Source: Lepus europaeus
Lineage: Eukaryota > Chordata > Mammalia > Lagomorpha > Leporidae
Direction of reading: 5' to 3'
DNA length: 64,000 nucleotides
Assembly: GCF_033115175.1 (NCBI RefSeq)
Contig: NC_084845.1
Coordinates: 312,501 to 376,500, forward strand
Shown: piece after piece, positions 11,093 to 22,985 of the stretch
How the letters are laid out: each line of letters begins with the position of its first letter
How positions within the stretch are numbered: the first letter of the stretch is position 1
Translations under genes and position numbers: made by a program
Notes under the pieces: model-generated
What the model saw: the letters and a program-made list of their open reading frames with translations, nothing else
Told to the model about the DNA's origin: nothing
Database searches by the model: none

Positions 11093-11412
11093 GAGGCCAG
11101 AGCTGTGGTGCAGTGGGCTAAGGCACCATCCGCAGTGCTGACATCCCATGTGGGCACCGGTTCGAGTTCTGGCTGCTCTGCTTCCAGTTCAGCTCCCTGC
11201 TAATGAGCCTGGGAGAGCAGTGGAGGATCAGACGGAAGACACAGGAGAAGCTCCGGCTCCTGGCCGCGGCCTGGCCCGGCTCCTGGCTGTGGCCTGGCCC
11301 AGCCCTGGCCGTTGCAGCCATCTGGGAAGTGGGCCAGCGGATGGAAGGCCTCTCTCTGTCTCTCCTTGCTCGCTCTCTGACTTTCAAATAAAGGAATCTT
11401 CTTTAAAAGATT
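11093..11412 (+). mobile_element. CSINE, variant subfamily
   Basis: Head gaggccagagctgtggtgca. The body has a duplicated ggcctggccc segment absent from the common type. Tail ttcaaataaaggaatctt. Confidence 0.88.
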
Positions 11413-11815
11413 TTTTATTTATTTACTTATTTTATTATTTACTTACTTAATTAAGTTAGATTTTATTTATTTACTTGAAAGGCAGAGCTACAGAGCGAGG
11501 AGAGGGTGGGGGCCGGAGAGAGAGAGAGAGGAGGGAGGGAGAGAGATCAATCTTCCATTGCTTGGTTCAGTCCCTACATGGTCACAATGGCAAGGTCTGG
11601 GGCATTCTGAAGCCAAGAGCTTGGAATTCCATCTGGGTCTCCCGTGTGGGTGGGTGGCAAGGGTCCAAACACTTTGACCATCGTCTGCTGCTTTCCCAGG
11701 CACATTAGCAGGGAACTGTATTGTAAGTGGAGCAGCTGGGATTCCAACAGGTGCCCACATGGGATGCCAGCATCATAGGCAGTGGCTTATAACCCAGTGT
11801 GCCATAGCACCACCA
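11413..11815 (-). mobile_element. CSINE with expanded tail
   Basis: It abuts the previous copy tail to tail. The (attt)n tail is long and partly duplicated (11413-11482), then a full body ends ccagtgtgccatagcaccac. Confidence 0.88.
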
Positions 11816-12304
11816 CCCCTGCCACCCCACCACCCCCCGCTGCCCAGCTGACATTGTGATTTCAGCAAAACCTACCCTGACTTCTGACCTCTGGAACTGT
11901 GGGATGTGTTTTTTTAAGGTGCTGTTTGGGGTAATTTGTTATGACAGCAAGAGACAGCTAACAGGTGTTAAAGGAAATCCTTTCTCCTGACCTGCCTTGC
12001 ACTCTGTGACATGTTGCTTGCTGAGATTCCAGGAAGGCAAGTCAAAACCTCACAAATCAGAAACAGAGCTCCCTTGGGGCAGTACAAAAGGAAAATTCTC
12101 AGTCTGTAGCAACCCTTGTGTTGGGGATAGCAAAACTGGTTGTAGGCTGTATCTGCTTCAGTTCCCAGAGAGAAAGCTGAGAGATGAACCATGAGAGACA
12201 CAGGCAGACCTCTTACAGGTCTGCCTGACTCAGGGCCGTATTGTAAGTGCTCCTCTCTAGCTCAGGCCTTCTCCTGTCCCCTACAGGCCTTCATTAACAC
12301 AACC
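11816..12304. other. Spacer with short LTR-end-like piece
   Basis: 11870-11965 (ctctggaactgtggg ... ggtaatttgttatgacagc) resembles the 3' end of a MaLR LTR. The rest is unassigned. Confidence 0.4.
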
Positions 12305-12785
12305 ATGAGGAGCAGCCGCTCTGGACGGCTGAACGGTGGCCTCCCAGTTACGTCTGCATCCTAACCCCTGGAACTCATAATGCTGGTTTAATTGGCAAAG
12401 GGACTGCACAGATGTAATTAGATTAAACCTTGAAATCGGTGATTATGCTGGGTTATCTGAGTAGGCCCTAAGTGGAACCATAAGGAACCATAAGGGGGCA
12501 GGCAGGAGGATCAGTAAGAAGAGACTTGACAATGGAAGCAGGGGTGGGAGCTGATTCTTTGAAGATGGAGGAAGGGGCAAACGAATGTGAGTGGCCTGTG
12601 GAAGAGGAAAAGGCAAGCGAATGGGTTTCCTCGAGAGCCACCGGGAGTGAGCTCTGTCAGTGCCTCGACTCTTGGCTCAGTGACAGTGAGTTTGGACTTG
12701 GCAGAGCTACTGAGAGAATGCTGGGTTCTAAGCCATGATGTGTGTGGTCATTTATTTTCTCAGCCATAGTTAACTGACACACTCC
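12305..12785 (+). mobile_element. Old MLT1/MaLR-like LTR
   Basis: Diagnostic motifs in order: gcatcctaacccctggaact, gggactgcacagatgtaatt, gattatgctgggttatctga, gtgggcc-like taggccc, ggaagagg-aaaaggcaagcg. This is a common ancient mammalian LTR layout; the subfamily is uncertain. Confidence 0.6.
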
Positions 12786-14694
12786 CCTTGCTATTTCTTT
12801 TAGACCTCTAACCATCCACACTCTGTTAAGTATTCAGTGTGTGTTCCCCTGCCCAGTAAGTTAATGAATTTTTTTAAAAAGGAAAAAAAAAAAACAAAAA
12901 CCTTCTTTTGATCTCTGTCTACTTGAGAGTAGACATGGCCTACTCAGCCAGGTGCCCTTTGGATACAGCCCTGGATTACAGAAAATTAAATCCTATTAAT
13001 GAGCAGCCATTAGTGAAATCTCAGGAAAATTAAGGAAGAGACATCCCTTACCTCTATTCTCATTTTCCTCCCCATTGGTTGGCCAAGGGGAGGGCACCTT
13101 TTGGCATCATACAACAACTGGAGGCTAAGGATGTGTGGAATTCCAGACGGGCTCTCCCATGCAGTGTGGAGATTTTTGATATTCAGAATATGGAAATATG
13201 TTCCTCCTTTGATTAATCCACATCCTTTGGCTTCATGATTGAGTAACACCTCAAAGGAAAGGAAGAAGACAAGAGTTTAAATACAGGCCGGTAAAATGGT
13301 CAGTTGTGATTGTTACGAGAGCCACGAGGAAGGATGGAGTGAATGAGGGAGGATGGAACCCCTCCACCTCCATCTTGGAGTATGTGAGAGCACGGTGGTC
13401 CCCTGCTGGGTTGGCAGTTCTCCAAGCACAAAAGGATGTGTAGGTTTCTCAGGAGCACAGGACTCTGATAAAATTCAGTTCTGTCTAATCGTAAGTTTTC
13501 CTTTCTCCTGAATGACATATCTAGGAGTGCGATTTCTGGGCCGTGTCGTCTGTTTATAAGAAACAACAGAGTTCCTTTGCTAAGTGCTCGCACCGCTTTG
13601 CTTTTCCCGCAGCAACAAATGAGAGCTCCTGTTGCTCTGTGTCCTCCTAAGCATGGGATATGTCACTTTTATTACTGTTGTCACTTATTATTATTGTTGT
13701 GCCAGTCAGCATAGGCTGCAATATGCTGTGGTAAACAATGGCAGTAAAGAATCGTGGAGGCTTCTAACCCTAATGCTGTGGCTTGGCTGCCTGTACTCCG
13801 TGTTGCCTTCACTCTGGGGCCCGGGCAGCCTCCCGCTACCTCCGGAATCACTGGCCTCACGCAGAGGGACAGGAGGACAGTGGAGTCCAGGCTCCAAGGG
13901 TTCCCTTGCAGAAGCAGCATACCACAGTTGCCCTCGCCTCTCCCTGTCCGCGCGGTGAAGTCCCGGGGCAGGGCTGTGTTCCTGCCTCAGGAGGCAGCAG
14001 ATGCTTCCAGCTGCAGTGTGGCCGACCACGGTCGGCTTCATAACTGCGTTTTGGCAGGCGACAATGTGCTAGCAAGTAGTCTCCAGTAAGGTAACCTCCC
14101 TGGGCACATTTCCTCCCGGCTTCTCCCCCAGTTCCTCAGAGATGCTGGGGAAGTTCTCATGTCCTGGCCTCTGAATTCACTGTCTCTGGCTACCCTCTTC
14201 CCCTTACTTCCTTACCTCCTGCAGGTCTTGTTTTGCTCCCTTGCTGGACCGTAAGCACCTTGTTCAGTTTCCTGCTGTATCCTAGGCCTTAAACACTACA
14301 TAGCAGGTATTCAGCCCATGATTGTAGAACTAAAAGCATGACAAGACAATGAAAAATTGGTAGCCATACTGTCAGGTATGTTTTTTTCTGATTCTGACAT
14401 TATCTTTGCTTGGGGGGGGGGGGAGTGGGCACAGGGGGAAAGAATTGGAATGTATGGGAAGAGGATGAACCTAAAAACACAGTATGCAGAATCTCACTTG
14501 TAACTAGCAGTCGTCAGTAATGTCTTGCAAAGTGTCTTCTAGTTCATTTGTTCAATGAATGTGTATTTGATAAAAATCTCAGGTGTTAACAGATTGAATC
14601 CCTGAGGGGCTAAGGGTGAGCACTACCATGTGCTTAGCATCATGGAGCTGTCCGGAGCAAGATGGACATTCACCAAGTATGAAAACATCAATAT
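12786..14694. other. Intergenic spacer, possible ancient repeat at 13.64-14.10 kb
   Basis: No gene is supported. 13690-14090 is locally GC-rich with ORFs on both strands that lack any domain. It resembles a diverged LTR-type repeat more than a CpG island, and I cannot name it. A G9+ run occurs near 14413. Confidence 0.35.
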
Positions 14695-15060
14695 GGGGCT
14701 GGCTCTGTGGTGCAGTGGGTTAAAGCCCTGGCCTGAAGCACCAGCATCCCATATGGGCGCCGTTCTAGTCCCGGCTGCTCCATTGGTGTTGTACAGTGGG
14801 TTAAGATGACTTGTGACTTCCCTTGTGAGTTCCAGTTCAAGCCCGAGTGTTCTCCTTCTGATCCAGCTCTCTGCTAATGCACCTGGGAAAGCAGTAGAAG
14901 ATGGCCACTGCCACCATGCCATCCCGAGAGACCCGGAATGAAGTTCCAGGCCCATGGCTTTGGCCTAAGTCCTGGCCATTGTGGCCATTTTGGGGAGTGA
15001 ACCAGTAAATGGAAAAGCTCTCTCTGTCTCTCCCTCCCTCCCTCTAATTCTGCCTTTCAA
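14695..15060 (+). mobile_element. CSINE with internally duplicated 5' part
   Basis: The head ggggctggctctgtggtgca-gtgggttaaagccc is followed by a second head-like piece (ttggtgttgtacagtgggtt) before the usual body. The tail ends ctgcctttcaaatgg and abuts the zinc-finger relic. Confidence 0.85.
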
Positions 15061-15062
15061 AT

Positions 15063-15545
15063 GGAGAAATCACAGTGGAGAAGACCATACAAATGTATCG
15101 GTCCTTCAGCCACAGCTGTTACCTCATTGCACATCAAAACAAATTCTGAAGAGATCCTGTGAATGTAGAGTGTGGGAAAACTTTCACTGAGAGCACCTAG
15201 CTCATATGGCTGTAACCGGTGTCAGACTTCAGGGACATTACTGGCCTTATCTGACGGCAGAGGACTCATACTGGTGAGAAGCCCTATGACTACTCAGTGT
15301 GGCAAAGCATTCAGGGAGAGCTCTTCTCTGACCAGTCACCAGATGATACTCGCTCAAGAGACATCTTACCCATGTGTCCAACGTGGGAGAAGTTTCTGGA
15401 GCAAATATGCTCCCAATAGACACCAGAGTTGGCACATGGGAGTGACACCTGTGGGGATACAGTGAATATGGGTGGCGGTGACTGTTTCAAATTCTTTTTG
15501 CTTACTCAAAAATTTCATATTGTAGAGAAATTATTTGAAAATAGA
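15063..15545 (+). pseudogene. Decayed C2H2 zinc-finger copy related to ZNF329
   Basis: This segment is collinear with ZNF329 fingers 7 to 11 at the nucleotide level: gagtgtgggaaaactttcac-tgagag, atggctgtaaccggtgtcag, gacattactggcctta, gactcatactggtgagaagc, tgtggcaaagcattcaggga and caagagacatcttacccatg. It carries stop codons, several indels and an internal loss of about 35 bp between finger-8 and finger-9 parts, so it cannot encode a finger array. Near 15510-15545 the linker-like ttactcaaaaatttcatatt-gtagagaaattatttgaa continues the same theme. With no A tail and collinearity limited to the coding part, I take it as a remnant of a local duplication; an older unrelated ZNF pseudogene is the alternative. 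Confidence 0.75.
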
Positions 15546-15547
15546 AA

Positions 15548-15848
15548 TAGTGCAGTTGGGGGCTGCCTGCAGTGCCTGCATCCCAAATGGGCACTGGTTC
15601 GAGTCCTGGCTGCTCCACTTCCAACCCAGCTCTCTGCTATGGCGGGAAAGCAGTAGAAGATGGTCCAAGTCCTTGGGGCCCTGCACCCACATGGGAGACC
15701 TGGAAGAAGCTCCTGGCTCCTGGCTTCAGATTGGCGCAGCTCCGGCCATTGCGGCCATCTGGGGAGTTAACCCGCGATGGAAGAGTCTCTCTCTCTCTCT
15801 TTCTCTGTAACTCTGCTTTCAAATAAATAAATAAATAAATAAATCTTA
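15548..15848 (+). mobile_element. CSINE inserted in the zinc-finger relic
   Basis: The head is shortened (ggctgcctgcagtgcctgca), the body full, and the tail is (aaat)n at 15823-15842. Confidence 0.9.
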
Positions 15849-16039
15849 AAACAACAACAACAACAAACCTCTCAGCAGCAGCTCTGCCATACCCAGGGCA
15901 TGCTGCCAAGAAAGAAAGAAAAAAGAAAGAAGAAAGAGAGGAGAGAAAGAAGGAAAATAGTGCAGGTATTCATCCCTTAATCCTTAGAACAGAAACCCTT
16001 GAGACATTTTGTCTTTGTAGGAAATTGGGAGAAGTCCTC

Positions 16040-16095
16040 TGCGGTGTTGCTGAGCTTACTGGAGAGAAACCTTGGAAATACAACAACTAAAGATA
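16040..16095 (+). pseudogene. Possible further zinc-finger linker remnant
   Basis: gcttactggagagaaaccttggaaatac reads as the typical L-TGEKP-W-K-Y linker and is followed by a stop. It lies just beyond the SINE that splits the relic at 15063-15545, so it may be part of the same dead copy. Confidence 0.4.
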
Positions 16096-16415
16096 TGGTA
16101 TGTTAAAACGTTCAGAGATTTAATTTTTGCTAAACAAAAGACTGCGACATATCATGATGAAAGGTTTAGAATATTGGTGTCAGGGCTGATAGAAGGGGTA
16201 AGGTGGCTGATGGAGACTTCTTTTTGATGTCATATTGTGCAAATGTGTATTCAAAAGTTATTTAAAAAAAGGAATGTAGAAGTCATTTAAACTGGACTCT
16301 TGTCTTTGCATCATAAGATTCAGATCATGTGGCAAGTTTAGGTTTTCAGTAGTAAGTCTTGCTGAAACTCTTAGATAAAAATAATACATATTGGAACTAA
16401 CCAATATAGAGTGTT

Positions 16416-16741
16416 TTTTCTTTAAAGATTTATTTTATTTATTTGAAAGAGTTACAGAGAGAGGTAGAGACACAGAGAGAGGTCTTCCATCCGATGGTTC
16501 ACTCCCCAGTTGACCGCAATGGCTGGAGCTGCGCTGATCCAAAGCCAGGAGCCAGGAGCTTCTTCCGGGTCTCCCATGTGGGTGCAGGGGCCCAAGGACT
16601 TGGGCCGTCTTCTACTGCTTCCCCAGGCTGCAGCGGAGAGCTGGATCAAAAGAGGAACAGCCGGGACTAGAACTGGTGCCCATATGGGATGCTAGTGCTT
16701 CAGGCCAGGGCTTTAACCTGCTGTGCCACAGCGCCAGTCCC
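16416..16741 (-). mobile_element. CSINE with 11-bp target-site duplication
   Basis: tatagagtgtt flanks it at 16405-16415 and 16742-16752. The element is full length and moderately young. Confidence 0.94.
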
Positions 16742-16904
16742 TATAGAGTGTTAATATAGGAAAAAACCCTCAAGACAGTACCCTCTTGTAGTGCAGTAAG
16801 AAAAGTCAAACAAGACAGAAAAAACACACTATATTCCATATAGGAAAGCTATAGTCAGGGTTAATCTTCCAGAGTGACTCTGATAGAAATATAATGTGAC
16901 AGAG

Positions 16905-17140
16905 TGGGAACTTGGCACAGCAGTTGAGACTCCTGCGTCCCACATCATAGTGCCTTGGTTCAAGTCAGCTCCATTCCGATTCCAGCTTCCTGCATACTCT
17001 GGGAAGCAGCGAGTAATGGCTCAATAGTTGAATCCCTGCAACCCACATGACATACCCTGACTGAATTCTCAGACAGGCTAATTCCCAGTTGTTGTGCACT
17101 TTGGTGGGTGAACCAGCAGATGAAAAGAAAAACAATGTGA
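16905..17140 (+). mobile_element. Old CSINE
   Basis: Diverged head (ttggcacagcagttgagact) and body (gaatccctgcaacccacatg ... gtgggtgaaccagcagatg). Confidence 0.7.
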
Positions 17141-17159
17141 GCCACGTTATCTTGAATTT

Positions 17160-17425
17160 GTTTTAAAGATTTATTTGAAAGGCAGAATGACAGACAGACT
17201 GATCTTCCATCCACTGGTTCACTCCCCAAATGGTTACAATGGCCAGGATTGGGCCAAGCCAAAGCCAGGAGCCATGAACTCAATTCATATCTCACATAGG
17301 TGACATCATCTTCTGCTTTCCAGGCACAATAGCAGGGGGCTGGATCAGAAGTAGAATGGCTAGGACTCAACTGGCACTCCTGTAGGAGATGTGGGCCTTT
17401 TGTGCCACAACACCTGCCCTGTAAT
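17160..17425 (-). mobile_element. Old CSINE
   Basis: ttttaaagatttatttgaaa tail, ggttcactccccaaatggtt body and a degraded head (tgtgccacaacacctgccc). Confidence 0.85.
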
Positions 17426-18261
17426 TTTGTATTTTCTAATGACACACTAAAAAGGGGGAGGGGCTGAGATTAATATCAGTAACATTTTATTTCATGCCCT
17501 AACCACATATAATTTAAATGTATGGCACGTGTACATTTCAGACTGTAACTACACATGTCAAGTGGCTGCTATTGGACAGCGCAGCCTATTGGATCCTGCA
17601 CATGCTTCTGTTCCCTCAGGCTGTCTCCAGTCTCTTCACATCTAGGGGGACTGTTGGTGGCTTTGTCTGCCCGGTGCACCAGTCCTTAGAACGTTTCTTT
17701 TTCCACCTACCAAGTCCTTGTGGGGGCCGCCATGTTCATTTTGCTGCTAGGAGAGTCACTACCAGAGCCCGAGGGAACACCAAGTTTTGTGTCCTCCCTT
17801 GACCCGAGTGGCTGGGGCTGGAGGCCCTTGATGTAGACTTCAAAGACTCGTGCAGTCAGCTGTGGTTGCTGGACTGGGGTGAACAGATGGTCCTGGAGAC
17901 CAAGGCTGCCACTCTCTGTTACCACTTTTTACAACAGGCAAGGAGAAGAGTGAAGCAGAGAGAAAGGCAGAGACAGGTCTTGTGGACTTGTAGAGAGGGA
18001 TTTGCTGAGACAGAAGCAGGGTTGAGAGTTGGCATTTCTCAGGTCCCCAGGGTCCGGACTTCATTCTCACTGAGGCCTGATAGATGGAGAGTGGGCCCAT
18101 TCTGTCAGCTAAGAGTGCCTTAAACATTTGTCCTCTGTCTGAATTTTATGGTTCTTTTTTTTTTAACTAAATATTTTTTCTCTCTTGAAAAGATACTCAA
18201 CCTATACATGTATTAAGGCATTAAAAAGTAAGAAGTGAATGAGAAATGAGCCTTTTTTTTC
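17426..18261. other. Intergenic spacer
   Basis: No gene or repeat I can assign; moderately GC-rich in 17640-17850. Confidence 0.4.
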
Positions 18262-18552
18262 TTTTTTAAAAAACATATTTATTTGTAAGAGTTATGCAGA
18301 GGCGGTGGGGGTGGGGAGCTTCCATCTGCTGGTTCACTCCTCAGTTGCAACAGTTGGGGCTGGGAGAGGCAAAGCCAGAATCCAGGAACTCAGTCCAGGC
18401 CTCCCAGGTGCACTTGAGTCATCACCACGGCCTCACAGTTGCCCATGAGCAGAAAGCTGGAGTCAGGAGCAGAGCTGGGACTGGAACACAGTTCTCTGAT
18501 ATGAGATACTGGCATCCCAAGTGGCATCTTTACCACCACACCAAATGCCTTT
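18262..18552 (-). mobile_element. Old CSINE
   Basis: Tail aaaaaacatatttatttgta, body ttccatctgctggttcactc, diverged head caccacaccaaatgcc. Confidence 0.75.
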
Positions 18553-18629
18553 CAGTTTACTTACAGCAGTTTTTCATTTTTGGCCATGAAAAAGTTTGTT
18601 TTTAATATAGTCAAATTTACCACATTTTT

Positions 18630-18925
18630 TCCTTAAATTTTTTTTAACTATCGTATGAGAGAAATGAAGACAGATGTCCCATCTACTGATTCACTCCCCA
18701 AACACCTTCAATGGCTCCTGGCTGTGTCTGAAGCTGAGGACCAGGAATTCAGTCAAGGTATCCCACGTGGGTGGCGGGAATCCACCTGCAGGCTTGAGCT
18801 GTCTCTGCTGCCTTGCAGTGTCTGTTGCAGGAAGCTGTAGTCAGAACTAGAGGTGGTGTCCATCCCAGGCACTCCAGTATGGGTACAGCTACCCTAACTG
18901 ACATCTGAACTGCTAGGTCAAATGC
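18630..18925 (-). mobile_element. Very old CSINE
   Basis: Recognisable by tcccatctactgattcactc-cccaaac, ggtatcccacgtgggtggcg and actccagtatgggtacagct. The tail is degraded. Confidence 0.6.
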
Positions 18926-19010
18926 GTGCTCCTGTATTCACCACTGTGGTCTTCAGATTTTATTTCTTATTTATATCTGGATCAGACCTATGTAAGAAAG
19001 CAGTTACTGT

Positions 19011-19341
19011 TGGGGCTGGTGCTGTGGCGCAGTGGGTTGTCGCCTTGGCCTGAACCGCTGGCATCCCATGGGTCTGGCTGCTCCTCTTCCAATCCAGCTC
19101 TCTGCTGTGACCTGGGAAAGCAGTAGAAGATGGCCCAAGTGCTTGGGCCCTGCACCCATGTGGGAGACCCAGAAGAAGCTCCTGGCTCCTGATTTTGGAT
19201 TGGCGCAGCTCTGGCCTTTGCAGCCAGTTGGGGAGTGAACCATCGGATGGAGGACCTCTCTCTCTCTCTCTCTCAGCCTCTCCTCTCTGTGTAACTCTGA
19301 CTTTCCAATAATTAAATAAGTCTTAAAAAAAAAAAAAAAGA
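19011..19341 (+). mobile_element. CSINE with 17-bp target-site duplication
   Basis: Flanked by aagaaagcagttactgt (18994-19010) and the same sequence with one change (19342-19358). Confidence 0.94.
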
Positions 19342-19611
19342 AAGAAAGCAGTTACCGTCATGGCATACTGTCATGGCAGGAAATGTTGCCGGTAGTGCTC
19401 TGATGTGTTTTGCCAGTATGGAAATGGGGATTAATGGTACTCATTCACACTGGGCTGGAATCCTCAGAACCTGCTTCACTTTGCTCGCTGCGTGCAAAAT
19501 TGAACCCAAAGACCAGATTCACAACCAATCAGGACTTAGTTAATTCTTTGGTACTTTTTTAAAAGAGATCCCTCAGAAATGGCAAATGACAGTATTTGGA
19601 TTGAAACATCT

Positions 19612-19702
19612 TCTTACCTCTCTGTCTTTCCCTCTCTCTGTCTGTAACTATGCCTCTCAAGTAAATAAATAAATAAATCTTTAAACACACACACACACAC
19701 AC
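19612..19702 (+). repeat. SINE tail fragment plus (CA)n
   Basis: tctgtaactatgcctctcaa and (taaa)n form the last ~70 bp of a CSINE. They are followed by about ten ca units (19684-19702). Confidence 0.75.
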
Positions 19703-20117
19703 AAAAAAAAACAAAAAACAAAAAAAGTCTTTTGGATGAAAACAAAACAAAAACATGAGAAATATTTTCATAGTCTCCCTGTTTTATGTAAGTCTCTATT
19801 ATGATTTCATTTTGTACATTTAACTCTTAGGTTCATCTGACAAGGCATTAGAATCCCCCCCTCTCCCCCAAGAATGGAGTCATCTGTTCCAAGACCATTT
19901 ACTGAACAATTACTCTTTTTCCTAATATACTGAAATTCCACATTTATCTGAATTCAGATTCTAATGTGTACTTTAGTGTTTCTGGATTCTGTCCCATTGA
20001 TATATTTCTCTGTCAGTATACTGTACTTTTTATATACATAAACTATACAGTGGGTTTATAGCATGTGCAAGGTCTCATAACACAAATCACATTAAATATA
20101 CTTTTAACTATACAAAA
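19703..20117. other. Intergenic spacer
   Basis: AT-rich, no gene. 19900-20060 (ccattgatatatttctctgt) has the look of old L1 sequence but is too short for me to assign. Confidence 0.35.
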
Positions 20118-20372
20118 AGTGGGGCAGCAGCATCCCTTATGGCCACTGGTTCAAGTCCTGGCTGCTCCACTTCCAATCCAGCTCCTGCTATGGCCTGGGA
20201 AAGCAGTGGGAGGATGGCCCAAATCCCTGGGCCCCTGCACCCACATGGGAGACCCAGAGGAAGCTCTTGCCTCCTGGCTTCATTGCAGTCATTTAGGGAG
20301 TGAATCAGCAGATGGAAGATCTCTTTCTCTCTCCCTAATTCTACCTTTTAAATAAATAAATATTTAGAAAAA
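20118..20372 (+). mobile_element. CSINE, 5' truncated
   Basis: Begins in the body (gtggggcagcagcatccctt-atggcc) and ends taaataaataaatatttag. Confidence 0.88.
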
Positions 20373-20817
20373 CCTGTACAAAAAGAATAGAGGATAAAAA
20401 AAAATTGGCTTTTACCCTGATAACCCTTGCCAAAGCTAAACTATGCTGATAGCTCCCTGTACCACGTATTATTTCCTTATGTCTATTTTCCTATGTCTAT
20501 TCATAAACACCTGGAGGTTAGGAACAAGACAGTGGGGCCAATCACCTGGACTCACATCCTTTCTCTTCCATTTTGTGGTAAAGCTTTGGGCAAATTACTG
20601 AACCTGTCTTTGCCTCTGCTTTCTCACCTGGTAAATGAGGGTGATTTTATTCACGCTGTGAAGATTAAACTTTACATATGCAAAGTTCTTAGAGCAGTGC
20701 CTGTACTGTTCTGTAAGGTGCTATGTAAACATTGTAGAATTGGTGTGTTTTCTTTTTTTACAAATATGTACACATAAGGCTTGGAGGCTTACATTCATTT
20801 TAAAATGAAATATTTTA
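20373..20817. other. Intergenic spacer, MIR-like stretch
   Basis: 20545-20720 (tggactcacatcctttctct ... tgggcaaattactgaacctg ... gagggtgattttattc) has the core order of an old MIR SINE. There is no gene. Confidence 0.45.
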
Positions 20818-21147
20818 GGGCCGGCACTGTGGCATAGCAGGTAAAGCCAATGCCTGCAGCACTGGCATCCCATATGGGCGCCAGTTCGAGTCCCTGCTGC
20901 TCCACTTCTGATCCAGCTTTCTGCTATGGCCTGGGAAAGCAGTAGAAGATGGCCCAAGTCCTTGGGCCCCTACATACGTGTGGGAGACCTGGAGGAAGCT
21001 CCTGGCTCCTGGCTCTGGATCGGTGCAGCTCCACCTGTTGCGACCAATTGGGGAGTGAATCAGCGGATGGAAGACCACTATCTCTCTCTCTCTGCCTCTC
21101 CTTCTTTGTGTAACTTTGACTTTCAAATAATTAAATAAATCCTTAAA
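20818..21147 (+). mobile_element. CSINE, full length
   Basis: Head gggccggcactgtggcatag, body typical, tail tcaaataattaaataaatcc. Confidence 0.93.
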
Positions 21148-22012
21148 AAAACCAATTTTCATCCTCCACCTTGCAGTATAATCTGTTTTTATTTTCTGTC
21201 AGAGTATCACTAACATATACCTAGTTTGCAGAGTCAACTAATATGAAAAATTTTAGGGAAAAATGGCAGCACCACTTCTCACCAGAGGCAGCCACTTCCT
21301 GTTCTCACAATTGATTTTCCTGGCATTTGCTTCCCTATTCTAAATACTTGCACATTTAATTTCATTTGATGAACATGTAAACAACCTTTTTTAAAAAGCA
21401 AAATGTAAGTTTGTTTATTTGAAGAGATAAATAAATTTGTAAATTTCTAAGTAGTGGAACTAAGACAAAATAAAGCAGACACAAATTACCTACATTGGGA
21501 ATGAAAAAGGAGATATCACCACAGACAATAAAAGGATAAGGGTATAATCTTGACTGTTCAGCTGCTGTAACAAAAATAGTATAGTCTGGGTTATTTACAA
21601 ACAAGAGGAGATTTTTGCTTGCAATTCTGGAGGCTGGACGGCCCAACATCACAGTGTCTGGAGAGGGCACAGTCCTGGCCTCGCTGCATCCCGATGTGGT
21701 GGGCGGGGCCCAGGAGCGCCCTCAGTCCTCTAGACCACTAATCCCATTCATGGGAGTGGAGCCCTCCCAATTTACTGTATGAATCCTGCATTACAGACTG
21801 AAGTAGAGGGAACTACAAACTGATAGCGCTCATGAAGCTTGATCCCCAGATTCTCAAAAACATCAGCAAGTCAAATCTTGTAATATAAATAATCATGTGA
21901 GCCTGGTTCACTGAAAGCCTGTGTAAGCCCACATTAACATCCTAAAGAGCATGACTACCTGATCTTGTTAATAGACCATTTAACAAAATTTAATATCAGT
22001 AGAGCAGGAATA
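21148..22012. other. Spacer with old LTR-like segment
   Basis: 21548-21800 (ttcagctgctgtaacaaaaa-tagtatagtctgggtt ... ctggaggctggacggccc ... cattcatgggagtggagccc) reads as the reverse of a THE1/MLT1-type MaLR LTR. The rest is unassigned AT-rich DNA. Confidence 0.5.
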
Positions 22013-22024
22013 AAGAGGTACTTT

Positions 22025-22349
22025 TAAAAAAAGATTTTATTTATTTATTTGAGAGGGATAGTTATAGACATCGAGAGGGAGAGACAGAGAGAAAGGTCTT
22101 CCATCTGCTGGTTCACTCCCCAAATCGCCACAACAGCTGGAGCTGGGGTGATCCGAAGCCAGGAGCTTCTTCTGGATCTCCCTTATGGATCCAGGGACCC
22201 AGGCACTTGGTCCATCTTCTACTGCTTTCCCAGGCCATGGCAGAGAGCCAGATAGGAGTGGAGCAGCTGAGACATGAACCAGCTCCCATATGTGATGCTG
22301 GTGCTGCAAGCGGAGGATTAACCCACTGTGCCACAAGGGGGTTGGGGGG
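22025..22349 (-). mobile_element. CSINE with 12-bp target-site duplication
   Basis: aagaggtacttt at 22013-22024 and 22350-22361 brackets the copy. The head end is followed by a G-rich spacer (ggggttgggggg). Confidence 0.92.
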
Positions 22350-22523
22350 AAGAGGTACTTTCTAATCTGAAAAGGATATATGCGAATAACCTATAATTAG
22401 CATCATAATTTCCCCTATGAGTGGTAAACAGCAAGAATGCTTGCTCTACCTGGTGCTATTGAAAATCATGAAGTCTTGCCAATGCAATTAGTCAAGACTT
22501 TTTAAAAAAAATGTGCATAATGT

Positions 22524-22850
22524 GTGGCTGGCACTGTGGCACAGCAGGTTAAAGCCCTGGCCTGAAGTGCTGGCATCCCATATGGGCGCTGGTTCTAGTC
22601 CCGGCTACTCCTTTTCTGATCCAGCTCTCTGCTATGGCCTGGAATAGCAGAAGAAGATGGTCCAAGTACTTGGGCTCCTGTACCCACGTGGGAGACCCAG
22701 AAGAAGCTCCTGGCTTCTGGCTTTGGATCAGTGCAGCTCTGGCCGTTATGGCCATCTGGGGAGTGAAGCAGCGGATGGAAGACCTCTCTCTGTCTCTACC
22801 TCTCTCTCTAACTCTGTCTTTCAAATAAATAAAATAAATCTTTTTTAAAA
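22524..22850 (+). mobile_element. CSINE with 11-bp target-site duplication
   Basis: gtgcataatgt at 22513-22523 and 22852-22862. Full length with intact A-box-like head and ggttctagtcc B box. Confidence 0.95.
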
Positions 22851-22985
22851 AGTGCATAATGTAATTCTTATCAAATGCCCAGCAAAGATTTTTTGTGGGC
22901 ATGTATTTGTTCTAAAGTTATATGAGAAAGCATAATACATAAAATAGCCAATAAATATTTTTTTAAAAAGGTAGGGGGTGAAGGG

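Noticed and set aside
20818-20900. tRNA gene-like A and B boxes in SINE heads
   Set aside because: They recur in every CSINE; these are SINE pol III promoters, not tRNA genes.
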